Source: Methylohalomonas lacus
GTDB taxonomy: Bacteria; Pseudomonadota; Gammaproteobacteria; Methylohalomonadales; Methylohalomonadaceae
Length of the DNA stretch: 64,000 nt
NCBI RefSeq assembly: GCF_024808875.1
Contig: NZ_JANUCT010000014.1
Coordinates: 1-64,000 of the forward strand
Direction: 5' to 3'
The position numbers and the translations under genes were made by a program. A model generated the notes under the pieces. It had not been told where the DNA came from. It saw nothing but the letters and a program-made list of their open reading frames with translations, and did not search any database. Positions within the stretch are counted from its first letter, which is position 1, and every line of letters begins with the position of its first letter. Shown here one piece after another: positions 62,224 to 64,000 of this stretch.

Positions 62224-62682
62224 TTATTCGAGGGCGAGGATGTAATCCCACTGCTGTTTGGTAACCGGCATGATCGACAGGCGGTTGCCCTTTTGCACCA
62301 GTTTCATGTCGGCGAGTGCCTGATGTTCCTTGAGCTCCTGCAGGGTAATCGTACGCTTGAACGTGCGCTTGAACTTGACGTCGACCAAAAACCAGCGCGG
62401 CTTGTCCGGGTCGCTTTTCGGATCGTAGTGGCTGTCTTCCGGATCGAACGCGGTCGGATCGGGATAGGCTTCGGAAGCGACGGTCGCTATTCCGACGATG
62501 CCGGGCTCGGCACAGTTGGAATGATAGAAAAACACCAGGTCGCCCTTGCGCATGTCATCGCGCATGAAATTGCGCGCCTGGTAGTTACGCACGCCATCCC
62601 ACGGTTCGGTCTTGTTCGGCCGCGATTTCAGATCATCGATACTGAAAGTCGACGGTTCGGATTTCATCAGCCAGTAGTTCAT
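62224..62682 (-). CDS. EVE domain protein
   Basis: 152 residues: MNYWLMKSEPSTFSIDDLKSR at the N-terminus, WDGVRNYQARNFMRDDMRKGDLVFFYHSN near 28-56, PGIVGIATVASEAYPD near 61, and RWFLVDVKFKRTF near 95 are the EVE (thymocyte nuclear protein 1) landmarks. EVE domains bind modified bases in DNA or RNA. A family C repeat ends four bases upstream of the start. It is convergent with the dioxygenase gene and lies after 6S RNA on the same strand. Confidence 0.9.
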   Translation of the reverse strand: MNYWLMKSEPSTFSIDDLKSRPNKTEPWDGVRNYQARNFMRDDMRKGDLVFFYHSNCAEPGIVGIATVASEAYPDPTAFDPEDSHYDPKSDPDKPRWFLVDVKFKRTFKRTITLQELKEHQALADMKLVQKGNRLSIMPVTKQQWDYILALE

Positions 62683-62685
62683 GGT

Positions 62686-62722
62686 GAGTTAACTGGTTAA
62701 TTGGTGATTAGTGACTGGTAAA
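62686..62722. repeat. solitary family C repeat (GTGATTGG type)
   Basis: AACTGGTTAATTGGTGATTAGTGACTGGT is close to the ppk/ppx arm TTGATTGGTGACTGGTGATTA. No inverted partner is seen nearby. It ends four bases from the EVE start codon and separates that gene from 6S RNA. Confidence 0.65.
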
Positions 62723-62824
62723 AGAAAAACAAAATTAAAGTTGCTGGCACGGCTGAACTTGGCGCTTTGATCAGCCGGTGGTGTTCTGTTCAGGGACGAT
62801 TGATGCGTTACAGGAAAAATTAGG

Positions 62825-63016
62825 GAGGGTATCAACCGCAATGCCGCTGCGGGCCGGTGCCTTGAACCGAAGGTTCAAGTGGGAACAGCGGGTGGGGTAT
62901 CAGGCTTTCCACTCGAAGGTGGACATGCTCAACAACCCCACGGTTAGTTCCCGGCATAGTACAGCATAGGCTCAAGCTTCTCTAGCCCAGATAACGTACA
63001 CCGCAGAAGATACCCA
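62825..63016 (-). ncRNA. ssrS: 6S RNA
   Basis: On the minus strand the order of conserved 6S elements is seen: CTTGAGCC (near 62970), GGTTGTTGAGCATG (near 62942), and then the stem CTTGAACC-TTC-GGTTCAAG (near 62867), as in E. coli 6S. The ends close in a long stem: GGGTATC..CTGCGGTGT at the 5' end pairs with GCATTGCGG..GATACCC at the 3' end around a UU/UU internal loop. The length of about 190 nt is typical. 6S RNA binds and inhibits sigma-70 RNA polymerase in stationary phase. It follows zapA, its usual neighbour, with a weak -35 (ATGACA, 63044-63039). Confidence 0.88.
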
Positions 63017-63067
63017 TAATTAAATCGTTTTGCCGCCTTGTCATTTCGCTGCGAATGGCTGTCTGCT

Positions 63068-63370
63068 TCAGGCCGGCGCGCGGTTCAGCGCTTCTTCAAT
63101 TTTCTGGCGCAGGCGCCGCACATCGTCATCCACCTTTGAAGTATAGTCCTTATTCCGATTCTCGTGGTCGATTAATTCGTGCGCCATGTGTAAGGCAGCC
63201 ATGACCGCGATTCGTTCCGTACCGATAACGCTGCCGCTGTTACGCACCTCGGTGCATTTCTGGTTCAGCATCTTGACGGCCGCATGCAACTGTTCCTTCT
63301 CGCCTTCCTCGCAGGCAATCAGGTATTCCTTGTCCATGATGGTGACACTGACGGGCTTGGCTTCACTCAT
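63068..63370 (-). CDS. zapA: cell division protein ZapA
   Basis: 100 residues: VSVTIMDKEYLIACEEGEKEQLHAAVKMLNQK and IGTERIAVMAALHMAHELI, followed by a C-terminal coiled coil, match ZapA. It bundles FtsZ protofilaments at the division ring. Its start overlaps the upstream coiled-coil gene by four bases. 6S RNA follows, as in many gammaproteobacteria. Confidence 0.92.
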   Translation of the reverse strand: MSEAKPVSVTIMDKEYLIACEEGEKEQLHAAVKMLNQKCTEVRNSGSVIGTERIAVMAALHMAHELIDHENRNKDYTSKVDDDVRRLRQKIEEALNRAPA

Positions 63371-63591
63371 GAGCGGGACTCCATGGCACGCAAGCGGGCG
63401 ATCATCGATTCAATCCGGGTGCGGGCCTGTTCGGTTTTTTCTATCAGTGCGGCCCGTTCCGACATCAGCGATTCCTGCTGGTTACGCAACGCCGAATTTT
63501 CAGTCTGCAGTTCATTGACTGTGCTGATCAGCTTGTCGACCTGCGCCTCAAGGCTGGCCAGGTCCATTTGATTGCCGTTGTTATTATCCAT
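63367..63591 (-). CDS. ZapB-like coiled-coil protein (TIGR02449 type)
   Basis: 74 residues, almost entirely a coiled coil (LASLEAQVDKLISTVNELQTENSALRNQ). This small family precedes zapA in many gammaproteobacteria and resembles ZapB, which bridges ZapA and the division ring. It overlaps zapA by four bases, supporting a two-gene unit. Confidence 0.82.
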   Translation of the reverse strand: MDNNNGNQMDLASLEAQVDKLISTVNELQTENSALRNQQESLMSERAALIEKTEQARTRIESMIARLRAMESRS

Positions 63592-63847
63592 GGTACAGGT
63601 TCGCGCGGCTCATCAATCGTTGCATTGGGCGGTTGTTTGCCACCATCAATCATGACCGCCAGCAAGCACGGTTTCGTCAATATAGAATGGTGGCAATATG
63701 CGGTCAACAGCAGGCCGATCCAGGCTACGCCGGCAGCGGTGTTACCGACAAGCATAATGCGCTAGCATTGCATCAGCATGACCTGTCCCGACAATACCCG
63801 CGCGCGCCTGACTTGGCCGCCATCAGAGCCTTTAATTAATATAAACC

Positions 63848-64000
63848 ATGACATCAACCAGCAAGAATTACGCTGAGCTCGAGGACCTGCTGAACCGGCT
63901 GGGTGCGCCGATTGGCCCGTCCGAGTGCCATGGCTTCATCTGCGCCCAGCTGTGCACCAGCGCCGAACCGGACAGTCGCAGTTGGCGCGAGTGTCTGGGT
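63848..64000 (+). CDS. UPF0149 (YgfB-like) protein, 3' part beyond the window
   Basis: The first 51 codons are present: MTSTSKNYAELEDLLNRL, then GAPIGPSECHGFICAQLC. The YELxxLLxxxGxxxSPSExHGxLxG-like pattern is that of UPF0149/YgfB proteins, of unknown function (YgfB affects beta-lactamase expression in Pseudomonas). Divergent from the zapA operon, where this family usually lies in gammaproteobacteria. Incomplete at the right edge. Confidence 0.85.
   Translation, partial: MTSTSKNYAELEDLLNRLGAPIGPSECHGFICAQLCTSAEPDSRSWRECLG

Noticed and set aside
62790-62969. 6S-like element read on the plus strand
   Set aside because: The CTTGAACC/GGTTCAAG stem is symmetric, but the order of the other conserved blocks and the closing stem fit only the minus strand.

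Overview
The window looks like a GC-rich chromosomal segment of a gammaproteobacterium, most likely a chemolithotrophic sulfur oxidiser of the Chromatiales/Ectothiorhodospira type. Three things point there. The gene orders leuS-lptE-holA-...-nadD-rsfS-rlmH, aroQ-accB-accC-prmA and dusB-fis-purH-purD, groESL-fxsA-cutA-dsbD, and zapA with 6S RNA are gammaproteobacterial. A pyrophosphate-dependent phosphofructokinase sits beside a proton-pumping pyrophosphatase. A sulfide/persulfide module lies near the right end. The lineage is inferred from gene content only; there is no rRNA gene, tRNA gene or CRISPR array that I can see.

Layout. 1-95 holds the start of an insertion sequence, followed by AT-rich DNA and a decayed DUF3775 fragment. 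0.3-4.2 kb: DUF2062, DUF3775, a CPBP-type membrane protease and a BepA-like periplasmic metalloprotease, all on the minus strand. 4.4-10.2 kb: PPi-PFK, H+-PPase, two unknown small proteins and a Na+/Ca2+ exchanger. 10.5-18.2 kb: a long minus-strand housekeeping run (leuS, lptE, holA, proA, nadD, rsfS, rlmH, maf). 18.6-32.9 kb: a phosphate block, namely pstSCAB, a phosphate-type porin, phoBR, phoU, ppk, ppx and a SixA-type phosphatase. 32.9-40.4 kb: a methyltransferase, an S51 peptidase, groES-groEL under a CIRCE operator, fxsA, cutA, dsbD and a TlpA-like thioredoxin. 40.5-49.4 kb: aroQ, accBC, prmA, a zinc-ribbon membrane protein, dusB-fis and purH-purD. 49.4-58.0 kb: a two-domain kinase, an MTHFR-like protein, DUF427, hisH, hisB, hemF, dtd, rpiA and ilvA. 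58.1-62.2 kb: the sulfur module. 62.2-64.0 kb: an EVE protein, 6S RNA, zapA, a ZapB-like coiled coil and the start of a UPF0149 gene.

How the genes work together. The PPi-PFK/H+-PPase pair suggests a pyrophosphate-based energy economy. The phosphate block joins uptake (porin, Pst), sensing (PhoR-PhoB-PhoU) and polyphosphate turnover (Ppk, Ppx). Three promoters there carry half-sites spaced 11 bp apart, as in Pho boxes. In the sulfur module a CsoR-family repressor gene, a split YeeE/YedE-type transporter, a type II sulfide:quinone oxidoreductase, a TSUP exporter and an ETHE1-like persulfide dioxygenase are grouped. Two similar operator-like sites (TACCC-N6-GTATA) lie at the regulator promoter and in the divergent transporter/sqr promoter. 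This resembles, but is not identical to, the staphylococcal cst system, and is the best candidate for a less described system here.

A second theme is a set of short oligomer repeats (families built on CGCGAATGAA, CGAGATA and GTGATTGG). They occur mostly as inverted pairs filling intergenic gaps and end flush with start or stop codons; they supply the stop codons of maf, ppk and ppx.
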